From: Simmondsia chinensis | Taxonomy: Eukaryota > Streptophyta > Magnoliopsida > Caryophyllales > Simmondsiaceae | Reading direction: 5' to 3' | NCBI GenBank assembly: GCA_018398585.1 | Contig: JAGTTD010000014.1 | Coordinates: 18,475,387-18,539,386 of the forward strand | DNA: 64,000 bases | Notes under the pieces: generated by a model | Seen by the model: only the letters and a program-made list of their open reading frames with translations | Database searches by the model: none | Told to the model about the DNA's origin: nothing | Shown here: one piece after another, positions 21,925 to 32,352 of the stretch | How positions within the stretch are numbered: position 1 is the first letter of the stretch | How the letters are laid out: each line of letters begins with the position of its first letter | Position numbers and translations under genes: made by a program

Positions 21925-22552
21925 GGTTCGAAGCTACTGGATGCCCAGTACTATATCACATCCCAAGAGTGGGATCAATAAAACATTCAAAGTGAACGTA
22001 GCCGCTTGAAAGGTCCACTGAAAGGAGGGGCAAATTCCCGTGCAAGATACCTGCTTACCATCAGCCACGGTAATAGTTAGCGGACACTAATTGGCGATGG
22101 TACAGCCCACTTGCTTGGCAAGGTGTGAGTCTAAGAAGTTGTGTGTGCGTCCACTGTCCACAAGAATACTCCAGATCCTCTTGCCATGATTGCCTTATAC
22201 CTACATGGTTTGGCATTATGCCATACCGTGTAAGGCATGAATGGATATGTGAGGATCGGGTGCGGGTTCTGGACCCGGTTCGGTTGATTCATCGCATTTC
22301 TCTTCATCTTGATCTGTCTCAATCCAAAACATCTGCACCCTACGGCGCATTAGGCAGACATGCCCTGGCGTAAAGGGGCCACGGCAGTAGAAACATAGGT
22401 TCTTAGCTCGCAACTCATCAATGTCTGTTGGAGTTAACCCCTGTACTATTCTATTTGGCGCCATTGATCGTATTGGCGTGACCATGCTTGGTGTTGCTGG
22501 TAAAGTCAACGATCTGTTTGGCAGTTGTCTTGTTGGCGGATTCTGGATGCGG

Positions 22553-22655
22553 GGTACTGTAATACCCAGCCTAATTAAATTAGATTCGGTAGTACAATAT
22601 GTAAAACTTAGGGTATTTAAATTAGGTTAAAACTCACTATTATTTCGATTAGATT

Positions 22656-22710
<55 letters not shown>

Positions 22711-24285
22711 ATAGAAAAAAGAAAAAAACAAAAATAAAGTACAAAATTTCCACCCCCACACGTTTTTCTTTCTCTCTCTCATGCGTCTCTCTCTCCTGTA
22801 CGTCTCTCTCCCCTCTACCGTCCTCACCGGCGCCGCTACAGCCGGTACCGGTACCGCCGGTGCCGCTACCATCGCCCTCCCACCACAACACCGTCCCTAA
22901 CACCGCGATACTACTCCGACCACCACGGTTCCGTCCAACCACCATGGTACTGCCTGACCCACGCTGGTACTGCTCGACCTCGATGCTACCTCCCACCACC
23001 ACGGTACCGTCCGACCACCTCGTACGTCTGACCTCCAAGGGCCTATAAATACCTCAACCCCTCAAACCTCACAGACCTCACCACAATTTTCTCTCTCCTC
23101 TCGGTCTCTCTCTACCACTTACGGCTCTCGTTCTGCTCCGGCTACCTCACCGGTCTAACTCCGACCGCCCCGCTGGTGCCACCACCTCGCCGGTGGCTTA
23201 GAAGCTAAATTTGTTAGATTAAAAACTAGTGAAGGTAAGTATACTACTCCCCCTACTTGTTTGTAAAATATAAAAAAAAAATATGCTTTACATGGTTTGA
23301 TATTTAAGACTTATATTTGAATAATTTATTAGTTTGTTAAACTAGGTTCAGGCATCTGTACTTGGTTGATTGTGTGATTTCTACCCTCGTGATTTGAATT
23401 ATACTGATTTATATGTTGGATTAATGTTTAAATATGTGTTGTATTTGTGATTATGTGAAGGTAATTATTGCGAACCTATGATTTAAAATGAAAGATTTTT
23501 AAGAAGAGCTTACAAATAACTACATTGACCCTCCGAGGTCTATGGACGATAGAATGTTAAATGTGAAAGTCGATCTGTGACCCTATCACGGGAATAATAC
23601 CGGCACATAGATCTATGTTTGGTCCTAGCAGATCTGTCAACTTAGAACCGGTTCAAATATGTGAAATGTGAATGTCGATCTGTGACCCTGCCGCGGGAAT
23701 AATACCGGCCATAGTTTCCGATTCGTCCGTGAGTTTTACCAAAGAACTCTTGTGAAATGAACTAAATTATCGAACAATGATTGTGATATCTTAACATGAT
23801 GTTGAAGGTAAATTGATTTTACTAGTTTTGATTGAAATTTTATCTATTTTAAATAATATCCCTGATCCGGGTAGGGAGCGTGGTGTACTTATTGAGCGTG
23901 TTGTTTGCTCACCCAATTTATTTATTTTCCAGATTAGTAACTCATGACAAGTTCCTGAAGAAAGAAATGATGAAGCAGCTTACTATCTCGAGAATGAGTT
24001 TATTTCGGGTAGTTAAGTAGTAAATGAATTTTGTAGTAGCATATTATAGACTATCTGAGTTATGGTAATTTTAAGTTTCCACACTACTAGTATTCAATTG
24101 TTAGTATTGATGTATTTGTGATTATATTTTATATATGTTATGGGAACCTTTATGAAATTTTGAGAATTTATGATGGGAAATATTCGGGCTTCGTACTATA
24201 ATGAGGGGATTCATTATAGTACAGCTGTGTAGCGCCCTTTAACTTAAGCCTATTCGGTAATAACGTTCGGGGGTGTTACAGGTAA
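22553..24285 (+). mobile_element. Solo LTR (1.72 kb) inside gypsy element 1 gag
   Basis: The element core is 22558-24280. It begins TGTAATACCC and ends GGGTGTTACA, an inverted terminus of the TGTAAYACCC type seen in plant LTRs. It is flanked by GGTAC (22553-22557) and GGTAA (24281-24285), a 5-bp duplication with one mismatch. A 'cctataaatacc' at about 23042-23053 suggests a plus-strand promoter. No coding sequence or internal region is present, so it is best read as the product of LTR-LTR recombination. Confidence 0.75.
22659..22707. repeat. (TA)n microsatellite
   Basis: About 49 bp of uninterrupted AT dinucleotides within the solo LTR. Confidence 0.95.
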
Positions 24286-25140
24286 TGTGTTTGGTAGCGG
24301 TAAGATAGGCGTAGTTGAGGTCGGGTTTTTTCTGGTTACCCGCTTGACAGACCCACAGTTTTCTTCCTATAATTGGGCTAGAGAGATAGCGTCCTAAAGG
24401 GTTTGAGGCTTAAACAACTTAAGCCAACCCGCCAAGGCCTCGCTCAAACCACCCATGAACACGCCAACCTGTTGTTCCTCATTCAGACCACTACGGCTTA
24501 TCAGTGGTTCAAAAGTCCTCAGATACTTGTCTAGGCCGTTCTGTTTGAGCTTAGTAAGCTCAGTGACAGGATTCTGAGCTGCCTTGGAGAAACGAACACG
24601 GATCTCCCTTGAGTAGACGTCCCACGGAATGGGCACGCCTATTGGCCACGACAGTTGGTAGGCGTTATGCCACCCCAAGGCAGCGCCCTCAAATGCCACA
24701 CTCGCCAACGTAGATTTTTCATCATCTAAAGTGTCTCTCACATTGGTGCATCCAACTAATCACATCTCCCTCACTAAATTTCGGGAATTCTATCTTTGTG
24801 GTATGCGCCTCTGTGAGCAATCGGTGATACGGATCGATGTTTCGACCCTTGATGGGATGGTGGTGCTAGAGTTGGCACCTGAGCTAGTTGAGGCGCATCC
24901 CTCATGTTCAGAGCTATACCCGTCACCATCCGGCGGATCTCGTCCAAATTCTCAGTAAGCGCAACACGCCGGCGATCGAGCTTTTCATCCAGATCATCAC
25001 TCCTCCAATCAAACTTCTCATCAAGCTCCCTTAATGACATTTGCTAACGCGTTCCATCAGCCATGGCTCCAGATTCAGGTGCGCACCCAAAGGCTTCCGC
25101 CAATCCGATCAAGCGTGAATTCCACCCGGCCGAGGAACAC

Positions 25141-25154
25141 AAGCTCTGATACCA
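25141..25154 (-). promoter_or_regulatory. Primer binding site of gypsy element 1
   Basis: The minus strand reads TGGTATCAGAGCTT one base inside the 5' LTR. This is complementary to the 3' end of plant initiator tRNA-Met and primes minus-strand DNA synthesis. Confidence 0.9.
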
Positions 25155-25155
25155 A

Positions 25156-25366
25156 TGATAGGATCCGAGATTGGATCCTATCCAAATCAACCAAATCCTC
25201 CTCAATACAATCAAGATAACATAACCAATCACACACTCAAGACATAATATCAACACCAAGGTTACGGGATAGCTAGTATGCTATCCCTTGTATGTATTTC
25301 TATGTGTATATGAGTAATTACAAGTAGCTTAGATAGGAAAAGGGGAATGGGATAGAGGAAGAAGAT

Positions 25367-25401
<35 letters not shown>

Positions 25402-25561
25402 GTGGGTTATTAACATAATATTCTCAAGCATAACTAACTTTAAGCAGCACTAGATTTTTATAGGGTCAAGTGTCACCTAGGGATGACATGGCACTGCTGA
25501 CATGGCGTGAGCATGATGTGTGGCCGATGACGTGGCATGTAACGTGGCGAGGTTTGTATCA
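25156..25561 (-). repeat. 5' LTR of gypsy element 1, with 32-nt G-run
   Basis: Partner of 18473-18872; it has the canonical TG...CA ends. A pure G-run at 25369-25400 replaces the GA-rich 'gggggagagagag' stretch of the other LTR, so it is either a mutation or a sequencing collapse. Confidence 0.9.
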
Positions 25562-27078
25562 ATAGCCTCTTATGAGATATAAATGTTCCCTTATTGATTC
25601 GCAAGTGTTTGAATGATACGAAATCTTTGACCAAAGTATTCCAAGTGTTTGACATTTGAAATTTATACCATGAAAATGTTTAAGTATAAATGAATTATTC
25701 AGTAAAGGGTGAGTTAGTAACTAATGGAGAAGCTGTGAGAAGGATAATAGCAGTAATTGTATTTATTTTTTGTTATGGACATTTAATGGAGGGGTTGTTG
25801 TCATCAATGCAGTCTATTTGGGAGTTATCGAATAAATGGTTTAAGTCTAGAGTATAGTGGGATTTATTTAGTGGAATTAAGTCACATTAAATGGGAATTG
25901 AATTTTATCATGAGATGGTAATTAATTTAACCTATTTGGAGCTAGATTTAAATTGCCGCTAAGGCCCCTATGCGAGCCTCTATATTTATTGCCAACGAAA
26001 AATATTAAAGAATTCATGCGATGAGTAAATTTAATTTTGCTAAACATTATTCATGAGATGAATAAAAGTTAAAAATTATAAAATAAAATAATTTTTGAAA
26101 ATTAAAATTCATTAGATGAATTTATACATGTGGGAAACAAAAATAAAAATAAAAAAATCACATTTACAGAGGTCGCGATACGCCTATACGCGGATGGAGC
26201 ATATCGCACGCTGGGTTCCTATGGGGTTATTCACATGAAGTGTGCGGGCCAACACGTGTCACGCGGTATGAGCTAAAATAGCGCGCATTTTTTTCCCGTG
26301 ACTAAGTTGAAAAGCTACGTTTTGTTGTTTAAATTTGCGCATCCGACATTATTTATTTTATATTTTTTGATCCTGTATACTACTATAAATAGATGTACCT
26401 ATTTCAAAGGTTTGGCATTCAATTTCCAATTAAAAATTAAAGGTTTCTGAAAGTGTGGACTTCCGAAGACCTAGTGGGAGAGAGAAATTTCTTTTGAAAA
26501 TTTTCTTTCCTTAAATTTAATATTTTTCGGAGCCCACCATCCGGGTAGTTCGAGGTCTTGCGTAGGATACCGCTGGGTCTTGGTTTTGTTGGGTTTCTGG
26601 AGTTATCTGTCCTTGTATTTTTATTATTTGAGCAATTTCAGGTATTCTTCTTTCTTTCTCTTTTAAGTTTTCGCTTTTCTATTTATTTACAGTTTCTTTT
26701 ATTATGCCTATTTAAGTTCATCTTATTATTATGAATGTATTAAAGTAGAGGACTGTAGATTTAAATTAAGAATTTAAATATGTAGATTTAAAATTAGTAA
26801 TTTTAAATCAATCTTAGGTTTAAAATTAAGAATTTTAAACCCTTCTGCTGCATTAACTTAATTAAATTAGGGAGATTTTTTGAAATTCGTTCCAACAATT
26901 GGTATCTGAGCAAAGGGATCTATAGAGATAACCTTATTCTCGGAAACTCTCGCATGTGAGATGTCATGAAGTATGACTCTCAGTCCTGGGGCTTAGGTAA
27001 TGAGAAGAGTCTCCTACGCGGGGTGTTTTGATATGTGCCATTTGCTGTGACCACAGTTGGAGAACTCTGAACCCAACA

Positions 27079-28045
27079 ACTGGTATCAGAGCCAATCTCT
27101 GATTACATTCATAATATACATGAAAAGGTATAATAAGATTGAAATAAATAGACTTGTAATTTAATAAAATAGAAATTTTATTCGTTTAATTTTGATTAAA
27201 TCAAAGTATTGGTTTAAATTGTTTAAATAGATAAGAATTAATATTTAATTAGATTATTTAAGGCAACTATTTAAATTGTTTAAATCGTTAATAAATTATT
27301 AGTTAATTCAAATTTGTCAACCCATGAAATTACATTCATATTATTTGCATGATGAGATTGTGTATATTTAATCATGATTTATAAAATTGGATAAAATTGA
27401 TCTAATGAGATTAGAATTAATTAATTTAAAAAAATCAGATAAAGTTGATCTAATGAGATTAGATTCAATTATTTTTAACAAAATTGGATAAAATTGATCT
27501 AATGAGATTAGATTCAATTATTTTTTTCCGAAATCAGATAAAATTGATTTAATGAGATTAGATTCAATTATTTTTTAAAATTAATTATTTTAATTTAAAT
27601 AATAAATAAAAAATAAATTTTTTGGGACGTGTAGACGTCAGTACCAGTTTAGATAATAATTAAAATTAATTTTTATTTATTAATTAATTTAATTTTAGAA
27701 TTAGATTCTAAATTGAAATTGTAAGACGGTACTATTGTAATTAAAATTAATTTTTATTAATGAATTTAATTTTAAAGTGAGATTCTAAAATAAATTATGA
27801 GATAATCTAAGTTACGGCATTCTTTGGAATAAAAATTAATTAATTTAATTTTAGAATGAGATTCTAAAGTAGATTATATGATAATCTAAATTATAAGTTG
27901 GTATTTTTTTAAATAAAAATTAAGTAATTAATTTTATTTGTTAATTTTAGAATGAGATTCTGTAGATTATTAGATAATCAATGTTATAAGATGGTAGTGT
28001 TTTAAATAAAAATTAACTAATTAATTTTGTTGTTTTTTAGAATGG
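27079..28045 (+). other. Copia leader with primer binding site
   Basis: The primer site TGGTATCAGAGCC (27081-27093) lies directly after the 5' LTR. The rest of the leader is AT-rich and non-coding. It has tandem-like blocks of 'ggataaaattgatctaatgagattag' type near 27390-27560 and of 'attctaaa-aattat-agataatc' type near 27700-28000. Confidence 0.6.
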
Positions 28046-28317
28046 GATTCTAAAGGGGATGTACACAACCGGATTCTATTAGAACTCTGAAGTTAAACGT
28101 GCTTGGGCGAGAATGCTACCAGGATGGGTAGCCTCCTAGGAAGATCTCGTGCTACCAATCCTATAAGATTGGGGATCCTCGGAAACAATCTTTCAGCAGG
28201 GTTACACCCTGAAGGGGCAAGGCTGCGTACATCCACCCCTCCCAGACCCGCTTATGCAAGAGCCCTTGAAGCACTGGGTATGTCGTTGTTATTGTTATTG
28301 CAGATTCTAAAGGGGAT
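28046..28317 (+). mobile_element. SINE with 5S-rRNA-derived head and RTE-like tail
   Basis: The body is 28061-28302 (242 bp), flanked by perfect 15-bp direct repeats 'gattctaaaggggat' (28046-28060, 28303-28317). The first ~95 bp align with plant 5S rRNA from about nucleotide 25 to the end: 'agaactctgaagttaaacg', 'tgcttgggcgagaatg', 'aggatgggtagcctcct'. This covers the internal control region (box A, intermediate element, box C). The second half ('ggctgcgtacatc', 'gcccttgaagcactgggta') followed by TTG/TTA-type triplets matches the 3' end of the RTE LINE at 58767-59807. A SINE mobilised by that LINE class is inferred. Confidence 0.88.
28061..28158 (+). ncRNA. 5S rRNA-like segment (head of the SINE, not a functional 5S gene)
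   Basis: Most positions of 5S rRNA from about nt 25 onward are recognisable, with scattered C-to-T-like changes. The first ~24 nt and the T-run terminator of a true 5S gene are missing. It may retain TFIIIA/TFIIIC-type internal promoter elements and so be transcribable, but it cannot supply ribosomal 5S RNA. Confidence 0.7.
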
Positions 28318-28916
28318 TATGAGATAATTCAAGTTGTAAATGCAAGTTAAATAAAAAATACTAGTTTATAAAAATCAAATGGGAGCGAGGTTCAATTGTT
28401 GAAATCTCACGGTCTCCATTACCAGTTTAGCAGTATAGTAAATCGATAAACATCCCTGCGGAGGATGTTGGTTTGTAGATTATAGGGTTAGACTTCTTTT
28501 AGGATAAACCGAAGTGCAAAGAAGCGATGCAACCATGTTGTTGTAGAGTATTATGTGTATTTGTATGGAGGCATAGGTAGTGGTTTACACTTGACTAACG
28601 TGATGCATTAGCCTCCCCGAGAAGCTCTGTTATGTCATGTTAGAGACTAAGGTAAAGTGGTGAGTTAATCATGTTTAGTAAGAGTTACAATAAAACATGT
28701 TAATTAAGAATAATTCTCATCCAAACTATCTTTGGTCCACTCTGCTGCTAGGGAGTAAGGAGTGTGTGTTTAGGTCATCATGGCAAGCATGATAGTACAA
28801 TTTTGTAGATACCTGACTGATTATGTTTGCTAAAATAAAAGAATAGATATCACTTCATTATATATGACTCTTGTTAGATAGTTACACAATTGTTTGCATT
28901 TACAATCTTTTGAAAT
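28318..28916 (+). other. Copia leader, distal part
   Basis: Non-coding sequence preceding Gag. Portions ('gagttaatcatgtttagtaa', 'agtttagcagtata') recur in the degraded second copy at 52800-53070, showing that they belong to the copia family. Confidence 0.5.
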
Positions 28917-30250
28917 GGATACAGCTGGTAAACTTCACTTGTTTCTAATGCATAATGTACTCATTGGACCAAATTACTTTGCCTGAAAAAATAAGTTAGA
29001 CTTAGTTATTACTCACAAAGGACCTAATGGAAAGAAAGGAAAGCCCAAGGTTGCTAGTGTAGCAACCAAGTCCATAAAAAATTCAGCAACAGAAAAGTAT
29101 TTCTTTTGCAGGAAGACTAGCCACTGGAAGAAAAACTGCACTAAGTACTTAGCTTCTGTTCTTATAAAGACTACTAAGCCATCTAGTGAAGATATGTTGA
29201 TATCTCACTTAGGTTAGTCATGCGCAATTGAGAGTCCACCAGGGTTCCTGGAGTGTGGACTCAGGTTCAACTGGCCATGTCTGTAATATGTTACAGGGGC
29301 TAAGGCTAACCAGGAGGCTGCATGATGGGAAGCTGTGCCTGATGGTTAGAGACGGTACATGAGCAGAAGTCTTCAGAGTAGGACATATTAGGTTAGACTT
29401 TATTGTTAGAGTTTTGATTTCAAAGGATTGTTTATTTATACATGCACTTCGCAGGAATTTAGTTTATGTGTTCGTTTAATGGATAATTGTTATTCAGTTG
29501 GTTTTGGTTGTGAAACTTTTATTACAAGAAATAAATTATTTATTTGCAAAAGTACATGTATAAATGGTTTAATCATGTTATTTCTTGATCAAAACTCTGA
29601 TATTTGCCTAAATGAATCTGACATAAGCTCACTTGTTCAATCTTCTAAAAAAAATACCTTGAAAGGGATAATGCCTAGACTTGGCACCAACATTTAGATC
29701 CCATTAATTCGAACAGGATCCAAAGATCGGTGAAGGATGGACTGATAGAGGCTTTGGACTTGAGGTCATTACCAGTCTACGAATCCTGCATAGAAGAAAA
29801 GATGATCAAGTTTGTCTTCAAAAGTAAAGGCAATAGGGTTGGTAACTTGCTCGAGCTGGTTCACAAATACGTATATGGACCAATGAATGTTCAAGCAAGA
29901 GGTGGGCATGAGTACTTCATCACATTCGCTGATGATTACTCAAGATATGGATATGTTTACCTAATGAGACATAAGTTGGACTCTTTTGAAAAGTCCGAAG
30001 AGTACAAAGCTGAAGTTGAAAAGTAATTAGGTAAACAAGTTAAGTCACTTCGATCATATTGAGATGGTGAACATCTTTCGGGTGAGTTTCTATATTTCCT
30101 AATTGCAAATGGGATAAGATCTCAGTTTTCTACTCCGAGTACACCGTAGTAGAATAGTGTTGCAGAAAAAAGGAATAGGATATTGTTAGAGATGGTAAGG
30201 TCCATGATGAGTCATGCTACTTTGCCAATATCTTTTTGGCTAATCAAAAG
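28917..30250 (+). pseudogene. Copia Gag zinc knuckle, protease and integrase relic
   Basis: In order: a Gag end with a degenerate CCHC knuckle ('YFFCRKTSHWKKNC', near 29095-29140), a protease signature 'WSVDSGSTGHVC' (about 29249-29284), then an integrase start ('LLELVHKYVYGPMNVQARGG', 'YFITFADDYSRYGYVYLMRH' around 29850-29970). It runs to 'FWLIKS' near 30240, where recognisable sequence stops. Multiple stops and frame shifts separate the parts. The rest of the integrase is missing before the next insertion. Confidence 0.8.
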
Positions 30251-30347
30251 TTCTTTTTTTTTTTTTTTGGTAAAAGTAAATGCAAAATTTTTAAAGGAGG
30301 ATTATTTTTAAAGGAGGCTTTTGGAGTAGACTAGTATAAACTAGTAT
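30251..30347. other. Unassigned junction sequence
   Basis: About 100 bp of T-run and 'aaaggagg'-type repeats plus 'actagtataaactagtat' lie between the copia integrase relic and the next LTR. They match neither neighbour clearly and may mark a deletion junction. Confidence 0.4.
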
Positions 30348-30744
30348 TGTCATGATTTTGAGTTAAGTACTAGTATATTGTTGGTTGTAAGAAACTAGTA
30401 TAAGTCCTTGGTATTAGCCTAATTAGCCTAATAAGTCCTCTTTAGTACTTGTACAAGTCAAGATTAGTCAAGGTGAGTTAAATGTTAGTTAAAATAGCCT
30501 AGATTGGCGGCTAAAGAGGGAAAGGTCGGCTAACTCTTGTATTCCAAATGCAATGTATTCCCTAGCCTTAGAAAGTAGTATAAATAGAGTGATTCATCAT
30601 GTATGAAAGATTATTGAATGATAAACCTTGAATTCTCTTTCTCATCTTAAACTCTCTCTCTATTTCTCATCTCTTTTCACCTCTTTCACATCTCATACTC
30701 TATTATCCCTACGTTATAATCAAGATTCATCTTGAATCATAACA
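30348..30744 (+). repeat. 5' LTR of the non-autonomous element
   Basis: It starts TGTCATGA and ends ATAACA. It is followed after one base by the primer site TGGTATCAGAGC (tRNA-iMet type). CT-rich 'ctctctctatttctc' near 30652 follows the TATA-like 'agtataaatagag' (about 30568-30580). Confidence 0.85.
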
Positions 30745-31488
30745 ATTGGTATCAGAGCTTTGAATTTTGCTTTCAGTTAAGTTGATTTAGTTGAATTTAA
30801 TTGTATAAGCTTAGATCACGCTTAAATTGATAGCAAGTTCCTTGATGCATTGCAATTGATTAAGAGTTCAATTTTTTGGATTCTTGATTAAGAAGCTTGC
30901 GGTTATTAACATAAATTAGCTACTTCTGTGTAGAAGTTTGAGGATTTGCATTTGGCTTAGTTGAATTTTCTTTAATTAGGTTGAGTTTGTATTGAATCAA
31001 GCATGGTGGAAGTTAGCAATTGGAGCAGATCTTTAGTGCTTCGAATTCTTGTGCCAAAGCTTGTAGTTAAGGTGATTTCGTAGCTGATTCTTGTGACTTG
31101 TGCTACTGATTCATCGATCCAGCTAAACTTACTTTCAAATTAGCTGAATTTATATAGATCTTGCTGAATTTACATAAATCAAGCTCCAGTACTTCAGTTC
31201 GTGCTGCATTTAACCTAGGTTCTGCTATTCAGCCAGTGTGAGATCTTGATACCGTGCTTAATTGTCCAGAATTCTCAGTTAGTGCTACATTGATATCAGT
31301 TTCTGTATTCAGGTTATGCTTGATCAAAAATTCAGTTCATAGTTGCTGTAATTGTGTTTTGTTGCTGAATTATGGTGATTTTGTGCTGTTAAGTCATCGA
31401 TCAAGCTTGAATTGCACTTGAATTTAGTTGATTCCATAGAGAACTTGCTGAATTTGGATTTCTAGGTCTGAGATACTATTCTTATGAA

Positions 31489-31920
31489 TTGTTAGCGGAA
31501 AATTGCATTCTGCTAGCTGAATCACTATTTGAGCTTGCTGCATTAACTTCGACCAAGCTTCAGTCCTTCATTTTAGTTGAATCTTCAGAAGGTGTTAAAA
31601 TGTTACAATATGCAAAGCCGTGTTGGCCCGAGCCAGCTTCGGTTCAAGATGTTAGACTTTTCATCAAAGTCTTGAAGCGTTTTTATCATATAGATGAGGA
31701 TATTCTTTATAAAGTAATTTGGTGTTATGGTCCTCTTGAAAGTATCGAGTTGGTCTCGTCTTCCATTGTTGAGGATATGGCTCACATTAGCTATTATACG
31801 AGAAGGAGTGCCGACTCAGTTTTGAATTCATTACATGGGAGAAATATATACGATGGATGTTGTGTTATGGGAATTAACTACTTCAAGGCGTGTAATGACA
31901 TGGAAGGTAAGTTTGAGGTG
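31489..31920 (+). pseudogene. Captured RRM-like domain resembling polypyrimidine-tract-binding protein
   Basis: An open frame of 144 codons runs into the gypsy insertion at 31921 and ends two codons inside it. Its second half reads 'VLKRFYHIDEDILYKV', then 'YGPLESIELV', and ends 'LNSLHGRNIYDGCCVMGINY'. In plant and animal PTB proteins the same RRM segment carries a conserved 'SLQGRNIYDGCC' type motif, a preceding 'YGxVEKIV' beta strand and a 'Y-x-I/V-x-x-x-x-L-x-x-V' opening, so the match covers several spaced blocks. The first ~37 residues are not recognised. The original frame appears to have continued beyond the gypsy (from 37643) for a short distance. Capture of a host gene fragment by a retroelement is the inference; a domesticated element ORF is the alternative. 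Confidence 0.65.
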
Positions 31921-32323
31921 TGTTAGCTTCCAATCCAAGAATTGAAAGTTAACCTTGTAGAAAAAGAGTTAAGATGAGAAGAGAAGTGAAGGGGATGAGA
32001 AATAGAGAAGGAGATGAGAAATAGAGAGAGAATTTCCAAAGGAAAATCTGATTTGTATTGATTGCATGAGGAATTTACATGATTTGAGCTTATTTATACT
32101 TGATCTAATACATTGAACCAAGACCCAAAGCTATAACCGAAACTAACCAAATCTGGCGCCAAAAACTTAACTAGCCGCCACATTTGACTAACCTTGACCA
32201 CTAACGGACTCTTGGCACCAAAAAGCCTGCCAACTACCATTTGAATACAACACTAAATCAATTCAAAAACATCATACGCAAATCAAGACCAATTACAACC
32301 AAAAAACTAATGGAATCATAACA
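31921..32323 (-). repeat. 3' LTR of gypsy element 2
   Basis: Same length as the 5' partner and roughly 97% identical by eye. Ends are TGTTAG...ATAACA on the plus strand. It lies next to the polypurine tract at 32324-32342. Confidence 0.95.
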
Positions 32324-32352
32324 TTCCCTCCCCCTTGAGAAGCTCCTTGTCC

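Larger units (their letters stand above)
22080..25064 (-). pseudogene. Gypsy element 1 gag and protease, split by a solo LTR
   Basis: The minus-strand ATG at 25064-25062 opens 'MADGTR' followed at once by a stop. Downstream frames give the Gag body (24741-24394, with 'FEGAALGWHNAYQLSW') and, beyond the inserted solo LTR, a CCHC zinc knuckle 'CFYCRGPFTPGHVC' (within 22509-22216). A protease-like 'DSGRTHNFLDSHLAKQ' follows near 22130-22180. The Gag body and zinc knuckle lie on opposite sides of the 22558-24280 insertion. Confidence 0.8.
18473..25561 (-). mobile_element. Ty3/gypsy retrotransposon inserted in the copia 5' LTR
   Basis: This is a 7.1-kb minus-strand element with LTRs 25156-25561 (5') and 18473-18872 (3'), a tRNA-iMet primer site next to the 5' LTR and gag-PR-RT-RNaseH-INT order (gypsy order). 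The target duplication is ATAGT (18468-18472) / ATAGC (25562-25566), one mismatch; the intact site is visible in the related LTR at 46600-46625. Gag is split by a 1.7-kb solo LTR (22558-24280). All domains carry stops or frameshifts, so the element is dead. It is related to the relic at 1822-3230. Confidence 0.9.
17853..27078 (+). repeat. Copia 5' LTR, split by a gypsy element
   Basis: The two halves (17853-18472 and 25567-27078) align with the 3' LTR at 45992 onward. Removing 18473-25561 and one duplicated ATAGT rejoins the LTR exactly as in the 3' copy ('ccatagtctcttatgag'). A TATA box (TATAAATA) lies at 26384-26391. The LTR ends 'gaacccaaca' at 27078. An internal 'ttccaaca' plus primer-site-like sequence at about 26887-26905 looks like an older LTR end. 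Confidence 0.8.

Noticed and set aside
22649..23038. Minus-strand ORFs ending in (IY)n repeats
   Set aside because: They run through the (TA)n microsatellite and the solo LTR; composition alone explains them.
28061..28158. A functional 5S rRNA gene
   Set aside because: The first ~24 nt and the T-run terminator are missing, substitutions are scattered, and the segment is fused to a LINE-like tail within one pair of target duplications.
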